From positions 62,001 through 126,000 of the forward strand of contig NZ_WHNQ01000011.1 of the NCBI RefSeq assembly GCF_009362785.1: DNA of 64,000 nucleotides, read 5' to 3'. Below are positions 40,629-49,980 of this stretch, one piece after another (within the stretch, counting starts at the first letter, position 1; every line of letters begins with the position of its first letter). A model generated the notes under the pieces. That model searched no databases, was not told where the DNA came from, and saw nothing but the letters and a program-made list of their open reading frames with translations. The position numbers and the translations under genes are program-made. The DNA comes from Paraburkholderia atlantica. GTDB lineage: Bacteria > Pseudomonadota > Gammaproteobacteria > Burkholderiales > Burkholderiaceae.

Positions 40629-42842
40629 ATGTCGCATGCGTTGCCCGACCGGTTGCTGCCCGGCTCACCGTATCCGCTCGGCGCGAGCTGGGACGGGCTG
40701 GGTGTCAACTTCGCGGTGTTTTCGGCCAATGCGCAAAAAATCGAGCTATGCCTGTTCGATTCCACCGGACGCAAGGAGATCCGCCGCTTCGCCATGCCCG
40801 AGTGCACCGACGAGATCTGGCACGGCTATCTGCCGAACGCGCATCCGGGCACCGCATACGGCTTTCGCGCGCATGGACCGTATCAGCCGCATTTCGGGCA
40901 TCGCTTCAATCCGCACAAGCTGCTGCTCGACCCGTATGCGCGCAAGCTCGTCGGGCAGTTTCGCTGGTCCGACGCGCTGTTCGGCTATCGCGTGCATTCG
41001 AATCGCGCGGACCTTTCGATCGACCGGCGCGATTCCGCGCCCGCGATGCCCAAGTGCGTCGTCGTCGACGAGGCGTTCGACTCGTCGCACGACAGGCGTC
41101 CCGACGTGCCTTGGGGCGAAACCGTGATCTACGAAACGCACTTGCGCGGCGCGTCGATGCTGCGCTCCGATCTGCGCCAGCACGAACGCGGCACGTTCGC
41201 GGCGCTCGCGGCGCCGGAGTTCATCGAGCATCTGCTGAAGCTCGGCGTGACCGCCGTCGAGTTGCTGCCCGTGCACGCGTTTCTGAACGACCGCTTCCTC
41301 GTGGAGCGCGGCCTGCGCAACTACTGGGGCTACAACACGGCCGCGTTCTTCGCGCCGGAGCCGACCTATCTGAGCACGCACCGGCTCGACGAAATGCGCA
41401 TCGCCGTGCGGCAACTGCACGCGGCCGGCATCGAGGTGATTCTCGACGTGGTCTACAACCACACCTGCGAAAGCAACGAGATGGGCCCGACCATCTCATG
41501 GCGCGGCCTCGACAACGCCAGCTACTACCGGCTGATTCCCGGCGACGAGCGTCACCATATCAACGACACGGGCTGCGGCAACACGGTCAATCTGCCGCAT
41601 CCGCGCGTGATGCAGATGGTGATGGATTCGCTGCGCTACTGGTCGACCGCGTTCAACATCGACGGCTTCCGTTTCGATCTGGGGGTGACGCTCGGGCGCG
41701 AAAGCCACGGCTTCGACCCGGGTTCGGGCCTGTTCGACGCGTTGCGCCAAGACCCGGTGCTGTCGCAACGCAAGCTGATTTCCGAGCCATGGGATCTCGG
41801 CCCTGGCGGCTATCAGCTAGGCAATCATCCGCCGGGCTTCAGCGAATGGAACGACCGTTTCCGTGACACGGTGCGACGGTTCTGGCGCGGCGACGCCGGC
41901 CTGCGGCCCGACCTCGCCGCGCGCCTGACCGGTTCGGCCGATCTGTTCAACCGGCGGCATCGCAAGCCGTGGGCGTCGCTCAACTTCGTCACGTCACACG
42001 ACGGCTTCACGTTGGCCGATGTCACCGCGTATGAGCAGAAGCACAACGAAGCCAACCAGGAAGACAACAACGACGGCCACAACGAGAATTGCAGCCGCAA
42101 TTGGGGTGTCGAAGGCGCGACCGACGACCCCGCGATTCTTGCCACGCGCCGCCGCGTGTCGCGCTCGCTGATCGCGACACTGATGATCGCGCTCGGCACG
42201 CCGATGCTGCTGGCCGGCGACGAAGCGCTGCGCACCCAGCGCGGCAATAACAATGCTTACTGTCAGGATAACGACCTATCGTGGATCGACTGGGACCTTG
42301 CGGATTCGCCGGAAGGCCGGCGCATGACCGAGTTCGTCGCGCGCGTGGTGGGGTTGCGCAAGCGTCACCCGCTGTTGCGTGAAACGCGCTTTCTGTTCGG
42401 CGACCGCGAGGTGCTGCCCGGCCTGTTCGACGTCGGCTGGTTCGACGAACACGGCGATCCGCTGACGATCGAAGCGTGGCAGGACCCGGAAGGGCGCGCG
42501 TTCACGTTGCGTCGCGCAGGACCGGGCCTGAATGGCGAAACCGAAGTATTGTTATTGATGCTCAATGCTCACGACGAACCGCTGCAGTTCTCGCCTCCCG
42601 CGCCGCACCTGGAATGGCATGTGCTGTTGGACACCGCCGATCCGGACCGCGCGCCGCAGCGGCTCGCGACGGCCGAACTCGAGGTCGGCGCGCACGGCCT
42701 CGTGATACTCGCCGCGCAGCCGACCGGCGAAGCGGATTGGCAAGCCGGCTGGGTGGCTGGCGCGCAGCACGGTCCGCGATTGTTGACTGCGCTGCCGCCC
42801 GACCCGGGCGCGCAGACATCAAACGACGACGGCTCGGAATGA
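40629..42842 (+). CDS. glgX: Glycogen debranching enzyme GlgX
   Basis: Hydrolyses alpha-1,6 branches, giving linear glucan for TreY. In 737 residues: CBM48 (about 1-120, with GVNFAVFSANAQKIELCLFD) and a GH13 isoamylase-type barrel with YNHTCESNEMGPTISWRGLD, D350 in GFRFDLGVTL, E386 in LISEPWDLGPGGYQLG, and TSHDGFTLADVTAYEQKHNE. A C-terminal beta domain follows. Unlike its neighbours it is not overlapped: 114 bases separate it from glgB and 135 from treZ. GAAAGGGAAAA precedes the ATG. Confidence 0.95.
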   Translation: MSHALPDRLLPGSPYPLGASWDGLGVNFAVFSANAQKIELCLFDSTGRKEIRRFAMPECTDEIWHGYLPNAHPGTAYGFRAHGPYQPHFGHRFNPHKLLLDPYARKLVGQFRWSDALFGYRVHSNRADLSIDRRDSAPAMPKCVVVDEAFDSSHDRRPDVPWGETVIYETHLRGASMLRSDLRQHERGTFAALAAPEFIEHLLKLGVTAVELLPVHAFLNDRFLVERGLRNYWGYNTAAFFAPEPTYLSTHRLDEMRIAVRQLHAAGIEVILDVVYNHTCESNEMGPTISWRGLDNASYYRLIPGDERHHINDTGCGNTVNLPHPRVMQMVMDSLRYWSTAFNIDGFRFDLGVTLGRESHGFDPGSGLFDALRQDPVLSQRKLISEPWDLGPGGYQLGNHPPGFSEWNDRFRDTVRRFWRGDAGLRPDLAARLTGSADLFNRRHRKPWASLNFVTSHDGFTLADVTAYEQKHNEANQEDNNDGHNENCSRNWGVEGATDDPAILATRRRVSRSLIATLMIALGTPMLLAGDEALRTQRGNNNAYCQDNDLSWIDWDLADSPEGRRMTEFVARVVGLRKRHPLLRETRFLFGDREVLPGLFDVGWFDEHGDPLTIEAWQDPEGRAFTLRRAGPGLNGETEVLLLMLNAHDEPLQFSPPAPHLEWHVLLDTADPDRAPQRLATAELEVGAHGLVILAAQPTGEADWQAGWVAGAQHGPRLLTALPPDPGAQTSNDDGSE

Positions 42843-42910
42843 ACGATGCACTGCGGCGACATAGGTTGAGCTTGGACAAATCGCAACGCAGCCGGGGTGG
42901 CAAGAATGTT

Positions 42911-42931
42911 GCGACGCAATGCTTGCGTCGC
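42911..42931. promoter_or_regulatory. Perfect palindromic hairpin upstream of treZ
   Basis: GCGACGCAA-TGC-TTGCGTCGC: 9-bp arms around 3 bases, in the glgX-treZ gap 47 bases before the treZ start. It may be an operator or an RNA hairpin; no T-run follows. Confidence 0.45.
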
Positions 42932-42977
42932 GTCACATTGTTATCCAGGCGCGTTTGCAGATTCGAATGGTGAAGAC

Positions 42978-44882
42978 ATGTCCGATAGTCCGATTGATCC
43001 TCACGCGCATCATCACGCGCACTGCCTGCCGTTCAGCGCGCAGTTGATCGGCGCGACCGGCACGCGACCGCGCACGCGGTTCCGTTTTTGGGCACCGTCG
43101 TGCAATAGCGTGCAGGTGGTCATCGAAGACGGCCACGCGCAAGGCACGCACGACATGGCCCCGACCGGCAACGGCTGGTTCGAGACCACCGTGGAGAGCG
43201 GCGCGGGCACGCTGTATCGGTTCCAGCTCGACGGCAAGCAGACGGTGCCCGATCCGGCCTCGCGATTCCAGCCGCGGGACGTGCATGGCCCGAGCGAGGT
43301 CATCGATCCGCGCGCCTACTATTGGGAACACACCGGATGGCACGGCCGGCCGTGGGAAGAAACGGTGCTGTACGAATTGCACGTCGGTGCAATGGGCGGC
43401 TATGCGGGCGTGCAAAAGCGCCTGCCCGAGTTCGCCGCGCTCGGCGTCACCGCAATCGAACTGATGCCGTTGAACGACTTTCCCGGTCGTCACAACTGGG
43501 GTTACGACGGCGTGCTGCCGTACGCGCCCGACTCCGCCTACGGCCGTCCCGAAGAACTCAAGGCACTGATCGACGCCGCGCATGGTGTCGGCCTGATGGT
43601 GTTTCTCGACGTCGTCTACAACCACTTCGGACCAGACGGCAACTATCTGCATACTTACGCGGAGCCGTTTTTCCGAGCGGGCGTGAACACGCCCTGGGGC
43701 CCCGCGATCGACTTCGAGCGCAGCGAAGTCAGCGACTTCTTCACCGACAACGCGGTCTACTGGATCAACGAGTACCGCTTCGACGGACTGCGCTTCGATG
43801 CGGTGCATGCGATCGACAACCCCGCGTGGCTGCGCGAGCTGTCCGACCATATCCGCGCGCGCGTGCAGCATGGCCGCCACGTGCATCTGGTGCTCGAAAA
43901 CGAGCACAACAGCGCGAGCCTGCTCGACGCGCATTTCGACGCGCAATGGAACGACGACGCGCACAACACGCTGCACGTGCTGCTGACCGGCGAAACCGAA
44001 GGCTATTACCACGCGTATGCGAACGAACCGATTCGCCGCCTCGCGCGCGTGCTGTCCGAAGGCTTCGCATATCAGGGCGAGCCGTCGCCGCTGCACGATG
44101 GTGCGCCGCGTGGCGAAGCGAGCGCGCATCTGCCGCCCACGTCGTTTGTGATGTTTTTGCAGAACCACGATCAGATCGGCAACCGTGCGTTCGGCGAACG
44201 TCTGCGCAAGCTGACCTCGGACGACGCGCTGCGCGCCGCGACCGCGCTGCTGTTGCTGTCGCCGCAAATTCCGCTGCTGTTCATGGACGAAGAATACGGC
44301 TCGACGCAACCGTTCCTGTTTTTCACCGATTACACCGGCGATCTCGCCGACGCGGTGCGCGAAGGGCGACGCCGTGAATTCGCGCGTTTCGCCGCGTTCA
44401 GCGACGAGAAAAGCCGCGCGCAGATTCCCGATCCGAACGATGCCCAGACCTTCGCCGCGTCGTCGCCGCCCGCGCCGGATGCCAAGCCGACACCGGATCG
44501 GCTCGACTGGATGCATTACTACAAGTCCGCGCTCGCGGTGCGCGCGAAGCTGATCACGCCGCGCCTGAAACATACGAAGGCGTGCGGCGCGACCGTACTG
44601 CGCGATGCCAGTGGCAGCGACGCAAACGCGCTGGTCGCGCGCTGGAAACTCGGCGATGGCGAGACGCTATCGATCGCGCTGAATCTGTCGCAGCGCAGCG
44701 TCGCACTCGACGACACCCCGGCCGGCAAGATCATTTTCGAAACGCCGCCACGCGCGCGCGAGCAGGCCGACGCGCGGGTATTGCCCGCTGATGCGTGCAT
44801 CGCGTGGCTGACCGGCGACATCAACGAATTCGCGAGCCGCCACGATGCGCGCATCGCATCGCACGAGGAGCAGCGCGCGTGA
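42978..44882 (+). CDS. treZ: Malto-oligosyltrehalose trehalohydrolase
   Basis: Cuts free trehalose from the maltooligosyl-trehalose made by TreY. The 634 residues: N-terminal CBM48-like domain (RFRFWAPSCNSVQVVIEDG, about 34-52) and GH13 barrel with YDGVLPYAPDSAYGRPEELK, D274 in GLRFDAVHAI, E307 in LVLENEHNSASLL and FLQNHDQIGNRAFGERL. Insertions are few. The start at 42978 leaves the hairpin at 42911 upstream; an in-frame extension to 42897 is unsupported. The stop overlaps the malQ start (GTGA). Confidence 0.95.
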   Translation: MSDSPIDPHAHHHAHCLPFSAQLIGATGTRPRTRFRFWAPSCNSVQVVIEDGHAQGTHDMAPTGNGWFETTVESGAGTLYRFQLDGKQTVPDPASRFQPRDVHGPSEVIDPRAYYWEHTGWHGRPWEETVLYELHVGAMGGYAGVQKRLPEFAALGVTAIELMPLNDFPGRHNWGYDGVLPYAPDSAYGRPEELKALIDAAHGVGLMVFLDVVYNHFGPDGNYLHTYAEPFFRAGVNTPWGPAIDFERSEVSDFFTDNAVYWINEYRFDGLRFDAVHAIDNPAWLRELSDHIRARVQHGRHVHLVLENEHNSASLLDAHFDAQWNDDAHNTLHVLLTGETEGYYHAYANEPIRRLARVLSEGFAYQGEPSPLHDGAPRGEASAHLPPTSFVMFLQNHDQIGNRAFGERLRKLTSDDALRAATALLLLSPQIPLLFMDEEYGSTQPFLFFTDYTGDLADAVREGRRREFARFAAFSDEKSRAQIPDPNDAQTFAASSPPAPDAKPTPDRLDWMHYYKSALAVRAKLITPRLKHTKACGATVLRDASGSDANALVARWKLGDGETLSIALNLSQRSVALDDTPAGKIIFETPPRAREQADARVLPADACIAWLTGDINEFASRHDARIASHEEQRA

Positions 44883-47071
44883 CGACCCGACGCCCCAACG
44901 ACCGGCTCGCCGCGCTCGCCACCCGCGCAGGTTTCGAGGTGGAGTGGCAGGACGCGCACCACAACACCCAGCACGTGCCCGAAAAGACACTCGGCACGCT
45001 GCTCGAACGCATGGGTCTGCCGTGCGGCAATGCCACGGAAATTCGCCACAGCGCCGCTGCTCTGGAAGCCGAACTCTCGGGCCGCCGGCTACCGCCGCTG
45101 ATGACCGCGGTGATCGGGCGTGGCATCGCGCTGCCTGCGGCCGCGGTCAAGTCGGGCAGCCATTACCGGATCGAGCTGGAGAGCGGCGCGATCATCGACG
45201 GCCGCTTCACCGCGCCGAAAGGCGAGGAAGCGCTGCTCGCGCCGATCGACGAAGCCGGCTATCACACGCTCGTGATCAACGATCAGCGCATGACGCTCGC
45301 GGTCGCGCCGCCGCGCTGCTTCACCGTCGCCGACGCGTGGCACACGCTGCACGGCGGTGAAGGCGAAGCCGCGCCGCCCATGCCGCCACTGTGGGGCATC
45401 GCCGCGCAGCTGTATGGATTGCGTCGCGTCGGCGATGGCGGCATCGGCGATTACACGGCGCTCGCGCAGCTTGCTCGGCATGGCGCGCAGCGCGGCGCGC
45501 ACGCGCTTGCCGTCAGTCCGACCCACGCGATGTTCAGCGCGCAGCCCGAGCGCTTCAGCCCGTATGCGCCGTCGTCGCGTTTGTGGCTCAACGTCACGCA
45601 TATCGATCCGGCCGCGGTGTTCGGCGCGGACGCGTGCGCATCGGCATCGGCGCAGGCCGGCAACGCAGCGTCGAAATACGAAGAGCTGCCGCTGATCGAT
45701 TGGCCGCACGCGACAGCGGTGAAACTCACGGTATTGCGCGCGCTGTACGAGCAGTTCAACGCTAACGAGCGCTCGCAGCACTCGCCGCGCGCACTCGAGT
45801 TTCACGGCTTCTGCGAACGCGCGGGGCGCGCGCTCGAAGATCACGCGCGCTTCGAAGCGCTGCAGGCCGCGCAACTCGCGCAAGGCGGCGACGGCCATTG
45901 GCGCAACTGGCCCGATGCGTTGCGCGACCCGCGCAGCCCCGAAGTCGAGGCGTTCGCCGCCGCGCATCGCAACGAGGTCGACTTTCATCTGTTCCTGCAG
46001 TGGCTGGCCTCGCGCGGCCTGTTGCACGCGCAGCACACCGCGCGCGAAGCCGGCATGGCGGTCGGCCTGATCGCCGATCTCGCGGTCGGTTGCGACAGCG
46101 CCGGCAGCCATGCATGGTCCTACCCCGACGACATGCTGCAGGGCGTGTCGGTCGGCGCGCCGCCCGATCTGTTCAACCAGGCCGGCCAGTCGTGGGGACT
46201 CACCACCTTTTCGCCGCGCGCGATGCGCACGCAAGGCTTCGCCGCGTTCATCGACATGCTGCGCGCTGCGTTCTCGCATGCCGGCGGCATCCGCATCGAT
46301 CACATTCTCGGCTTGCGGCGTCTGTGGCTCGTGCCCGAAGGCGAGAGCGCGCGCAACGGCGCGTATCTGCGCTATCCGCTCGAAGACCTGCTGCGGCTGA
46401 TCGCGCTGGAATCGTGGCGGCATCGCGCGATCGTGATCGGCGAGGATCTCGGCACCGTGCCGTCCGGTTTTCGCGAGCGGCTCGACGAGCACGGGATCGA
46501 GGGGATTCGCGTGCTGTGGTTCGAAGGCGCGCCCGACGGCCACGGCTTCAAGGCACCGGCCGATTGGGACCGCTACGCGGTCGGCACGACGACCACGCAT
46601 GATCTGCCGACCGTCGCCGGCTGGTGGCGCGGCAGCGACATCATGTGGCGCAACCGCATCGGCCAGACGATGGCGCGCGCCGACGGCCGCGACCCCGAAG
46701 AAGCGGCGCTCGAAGAGCGCGCGCAGCAGCGCGCCGACTTGTGGCGCGCGTTCCAGCGAGCGGGCGTGGCCGCGCCCGATGTCGCGCCACCCGACGCCGA
46801 CAACCCGCCGGTCGACGAAGCGCTCGCATTCGTCGCCGCGACGCCCGGGCCGCTCGTCACGTTTCCGCTCGAAGACCTGCTCGCGCTCGCCGAGCAGCCG
46901 AACCTGCCGGGCTCGATCGACGAACATCCGAACTGGCGCCGCCGCATGACGCTGCCCGTCGACGCGATGTTCGACGACCCCGTATTCACCGATCGACTGC
47001 TGGCCGTCGACGGCGCTCGCCGCGCCGCCGCGCCCTCACCGAACACTTCCGCGGAGCCCGACACGCCATGA
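44879..47071 (+). CDS. malQ: 4-alpha-glucanotransferase
   Basis: Amylomaltase that rearranges alpha-1,4-glucans and feeds short chains to TreY and GlgX. The 730 residues have an N-terminal extension (about 1-150, LAALATRAGFEVEWQDAHHN) as in enterobacterial-type MalQ, then the GH77 barrel. Its motifs are GIRIDHILGLRRLW (D474), VIGEDLGTVPSGF (E522) and TTTTHDLPTVAGWWRG. The GTG start overlaps the treZ stop; the end overlaps treY by 4 bases. No unusual residue seen. Confidence 0.94.
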   Translation: MTTRRPNDRLAALATRAGFEVEWQDAHHNTQHVPEKTLGTLLERMGLPCGNATEIRHSAAALEAELSGRRLPPLMTAVIGRGIALPAAAVKSGSHYRIELESGAIIDGRFTAPKGEEALLAPIDEAGYHTLVINDQRMTLAVAPPRCFTVADAWHTLHGGEGEAAPPMPPLWGIAAQLYGLRRVGDGGIGDYTALAQLARHGAQRGAHALAVSPTHAMFSAQPERFSPYAPSSRLWLNVTHIDPAAVFGADACASASAQAGNAASKYEELPLIDWPHATAVKLTVLRALYEQFNANERSQHSPRALEFHGFCERAGRALEDHARFEALQAAQLAQGGDGHWRNWPDALRDPRSPEVEAFAAAHRNEVDFHLFLQWLASRGLLHAQHTAREAGMAVGLIADLAVGCDSAGSHAWSYPDDMLQGVSVGAPPDLFNQAGQSWGLTTFSPRAMRTQGFAAFIDMLRAAFSHAGGIRIDHILGLRRLWLVPEGESARNGAYLRYPLEDLLRLIALESWRHRAIVIGEDLGTVPSGFRERLDEHGIEGIRVLWFEGAPDGHGFKAPADWDRYAVGTTTTHDLPTVAGWWRGSDIMWRNRIGQTMARADGRDPEEAALEERAQQRADLWRAFQRAGVAAPDVAPPDADNPPVDEALAFVAATPGPLVTFPLEDLLALAEQPNLPGSIDEHPNWRRRMTLPVDAMFDDPVFTDRLLAVDGARRAAAPSPNTSAEPDTP

Positions 47072-49935
47072 CCGTCCCACGCTCCACACTGCGCCTCCAG
47101 TTCCATCGGGGCTTCACGTTCGACGACGCCGCGCGCCACGTCGAATACTTCGCCGCGCTCGGCATCAGCCATCTGTACGCGTCGCCGATCACGACGGCCG
47201 AGCCCGGCTCGATGCACGGCTACGACACCGTCGACTACACCCAGGTCAGCGCCGAATACGGCGGCGAGGTGGGCTTGAGGCGCCTCGTCGACAAGCTGCG
47301 CGCGCACGACATGGGGCTCATCGCCGACATCGTGCCGAATCACATGGGCGTCGGGGGTTCGAGCAACGCGTGGTGGCTCGACATCCTCGAATGGGGACGC
47401 CACAGCGCGTATGCGCGACATTTCGACGTCGACTGGCATTCGCCCGATCCCGCGCTGCGCGGCAAGGTGCTGCTGCCGACGCTCGGCGCGTCGTACGGCG
47501 ATGAACTGACGGCGGGCCGCATCGGGCTGCATTTCGCGGCCGACAGCGGACGCTTTTACATCGGCTACGGTCCGCACGTGTTCCCGGTCTGCCCGGTCGA
47601 TTACGCGGCGATCCTGCAAGGCGCCGACCGCGCCGATCTGAGCGCGCTCGCCAATCGCTTTCACGGACTCACGACGCAGCCCGCCGATCAGCCGCGCGCC
47701 GCCGAGGCGCGCGACGCGCTGCGCGAGTTCGTCGCGCGCGAAGGCGCATCGGCGATCGAGTTCGTGCTGGAGACTTACGCGCCCGAAGATCCGGTCACGC
47801 GCGACCGGCTGCATCGGCTGATCGAGCGACAGCATTTCCGGCTCGCGTGGTGGCGCACCGCCTCCGACGAAGTGAACTGGCGGCGCTTCTTCGACATCTC
47901 ATCGCTCGCCGCCGTGCGCGTCGAGCGGCCCGAGGTATTCGAGGCGGTGCATGCGCTGATCTTTCGCCTCTACCGCGAAGGGCTCATTGACGGCTTGCGG
48001 ATCGATCATATCGACGGGCTCGCCGAGCCGCGCGAATACTGCCAGCGTTTGCGCCAGCGGCTCAGCGAGTTGCGCGACACCGCGCCGTACGTGGTGGTCG
48101 AGAAGATTCTCGGTCGCGGCGAACCGTTGCGCGACGACTGGCCCGTCGACGGTACGACCGGCTACGATTTCATGAGCGACGTCGGCGCGCTGCTGCACGA
48201 TCCGGCCGGCGCCGAGCCGCTCGCCAACTCGTGGTCCGAGTTGACCGGCCGCAGCGCGCGCTTCGCCGATGAAGCGCATGCGGCGCGGCGCAAGATTCTC
48301 GCGGAAAACTTCTCGGCGGAACTTGACCGCGCGGCGCGCGCGCTGCATCGGATCGCACGCGACTCGCTGAGCACGCGCGACTTCACGTACCCGGCGCTGC
48401 GCCGCGTGCTGACCGAGCTGGTCGTGCATTTCCCCGTGTACCGCATGTACCCGCTGGGCGGCCTGCGCAGCGCCGCCGACAACGTCTATTTCGAGCGGGC
48501 GCTGGCGGGCGCGCGCGCTTCGCTGCCGCGCTCGGACGACGCGACGCTCGAGCGCGTCAATGCGTGGCTCGGCGGCAGCGCCGAAGAGGCGCCGCCCGCG
48601 CGGCCCGGCGCGCAGTCGCAGCAGCAGGCGCAAGGCGGCGGAGCGCAGCCGCATGCGGGATCGTCCCGGCGCAGCGCGCAAACGCTGTTTTCGCAGCTGA
48701 CCGCGCCGCTCGCCGCCAAGGCGATCGAAGACACCGCGTGCTACCGCTACGGGCGTCTACTGTCGCGCAACGAAGTGGGCTCGGACCCAGGCGAGTTCGC
48801 GCTATCGGTCGAGCAGTTTCACGCGGGCAATCTCGAGCGCGCGCAACGTTTTCCGCATGCGATGCTGGCGACCGCCACGCACGATCACAAGCGCGGTGAA
48901 GACGTGCGCGCGCGGCTCGCGGTGTTGAGCGAGATCGCTGACGAATGGGGCGCGACGCTGCGTGCATGGTCGACGTTGAACGCGCCGCAGCGTCGCGCGC
49001 TCGACGGCACGCCGATCAGCAGCGTGAGTCAGGACAAGAGCGACGCATGGGCTCCCGGCCCCGCCGCCGAGGATATGCTGTACCAGACGCTGGTGGGCTG
49101 CTGGCCGCCGGATCTAAGCGCCGACGACGAAGCCGGCGTCAAGGAGCTGGCCGAACGGGTCGCGCAATGGCAGTTGAAGGAGTTGCGCGAGGCGAAGCTG
49201 CAAACCAGCTGGCTCGCCCCCGACGAAGCCTACGAAGCCGGCTGCCGCGAGTTTCTGTTCGGCATCCTCGCGCCGCAGCGGCGCGACGCCTTTCTGAAGG
49301 AACTGTCGGCGTTCGTCGGGCGGATTGGTCGCGCGGGCGCGCTCAACAGTCTGCAGCAGACGGTGCTGCGTCTCGCGTCACCCGGAATCCCCGATCTTTA
49401 CCAAGGCACCGAGCTGTGGGACTTCAGCCTCGTCGATCCGGACAATCGGCGGCCAGTCGATTTCGCGAAACGCGAGGCGTGGCTGCCGCAGCCGCAAACA
49501 CCGCCGTCGGAATTTCTGGCGGACTGGCGCGACGGACGCGTGAAGCTCGCGGTGATCCAGCGCGTGCTGGCGCTGCGCGCGCATCTGCCGGAGCTGCTGA
49601 GTCAGGGTACCTATCTGCCGCTCACGGTGCGCGGCGCGCATGCGTCGAATGTGATCGCGTTCGCGCGGCGCCATGGCAATGCGTGGGCCGTAGTGATCGC
49701 CAGCCGGTTGGCCGCGGGCTTGCTCGGCGACGAAGGCGACTTGCCGCTCGTCGAGCCCGCGCAATGGGCGGACACGGCTATCGAAATGCCGCCCGATCTG
49801 TCGGCGCGCGCGCTGTTCGACTGGCTGAGCCCCGCCGCGCCGAAAGTCGACGATCATGGGCTGCTGTATCTGCGCGACGCGCTTGCCGCGATGCCGGTCG
49901 CGGTGCTGGTGGAGGATGGGGTGCCTCGAAGCTGA
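47068..49935 (+). CDS. treY: Malto-oligosyltrehalose synthase
   Basis: Converts the reducing-end alpha-1,4 bond of linear glucan to an alpha,alpha-1,1 bond. The 955 residues: SHLYASPITTAEPGSMHGYD near the start, D313 in GLRIDHIDGL, E345 in YVVVEKILGRGE, TTGYDFM, and TATHDHKRGEDVRARL. A Gln/Ala/Gly-rich low-complexity stretch (about residues 508-535) sits before KAIEDTACYRYGRLLSRNEV, a surface insertion that lengthens this TreY. The start is set by the ATGA overlap with malQ. Convergent with the CorC-type gene 40 bases downstream. Confidence 0.95.
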   Translation: MTVPRSTLRLQFHRGFTFDDAARHVEYFAALGISHLYASPITTAEPGSMHGYDTVDYTQVSAEYGGEVGLRRLVDKLRAHDMGLIADIVPNHMGVGGSSNAWWLDILEWGRHSAYARHFDVDWHSPDPALRGKVLLPTLGASYGDELTAGRIGLHFAADSGRFYIGYGPHVFPVCPVDYAAILQGADRADLSALANRFHGLTTQPADQPRAAEARDALREFVAREGASAIEFVLETYAPEDPVTRDRLHRLIERQHFRLAWWRTASDEVNWRRFFDISSLAAVRVERPEVFEAVHALIFRLYREGLIDGLRIDHIDGLAEPREYCQRLRQRLSELRDTAPYVVVEKILGRGEPLRDDWPVDGTTGYDFMSDVGALLHDPAGAEPLANSWSELTGRSARFADEAHAARRKILAENFSAELDRAARALHRIARDSLSTRDFTYPALRRVLTELVVHFPVYRMYPLGGLRSAADNVYFERALAGARASLPRSDDATLERVNAWLGGSAEEAPPARPGAQSQQQAQGGGAQPHAGSSRRSAQTLFSQLTAPLAAKAIEDTACYRYGRLLSRNEVGSDPGEFALSVEQFHAGNLERAQRFPHAMLATATHDHKRGEDVRARLAVLSEIADEWGATLRAWSTLNAPQRRALDGTPISSVSQDKSDAWAPGPAAEDMLYQTLVGCWPPDLSADDEAGVKELAERVAQWQLKELREAKLQTSWLAPDEAYEAGCREFLFGILAPQRRDAFLKELSAFVGRIGRAGALNSLQQTVLRLASPGIPDLYQGTELWDFSLVDPDNRRPVDFAKREAWLPQPQTPPSEFLADWRDGRVKLAVIQRVLALRAHLPELLSQGTYLPLTVRGAHASNVIAFARRHGNAWAVVIASRLAAGLLGDEGDLPLVEPAQWADTAIEMPPDLSARALFDWLSPAAPKVDDHGLLYLRDALAAMPVAVLVEDGVPRS

Positions 49936-49949
49936 GGTGGATGAACCGG

Positions 49950-49980
49950 GTTGAGGCTGCGGGTCGGCTCGGGCCTCAAC
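49950..49980. terminator. Hairpin between treY and the CNNM/CorC gene
   Basis: Perfect 8-bp stem GTTGAGGC / GCCTCAAC (49950-49957 and 49973-49980), 15-base loop, spanning the gap and the stop codon of the convergent gene. No T-runs, so a bidirectional terminator is only possible. Confidence 0.35.

Noticed and set aside
42911..42931. Hairpin considered as rho-independent terminator of glgX
   Set aside because: No T-run on either strand; kept as an operator or RNA hairpin candidate.
45089..46927. 612-codon open frame antisense to malQ
   Set aside because: Fully inside malQ; composition typical of a reverse-complement shadow.
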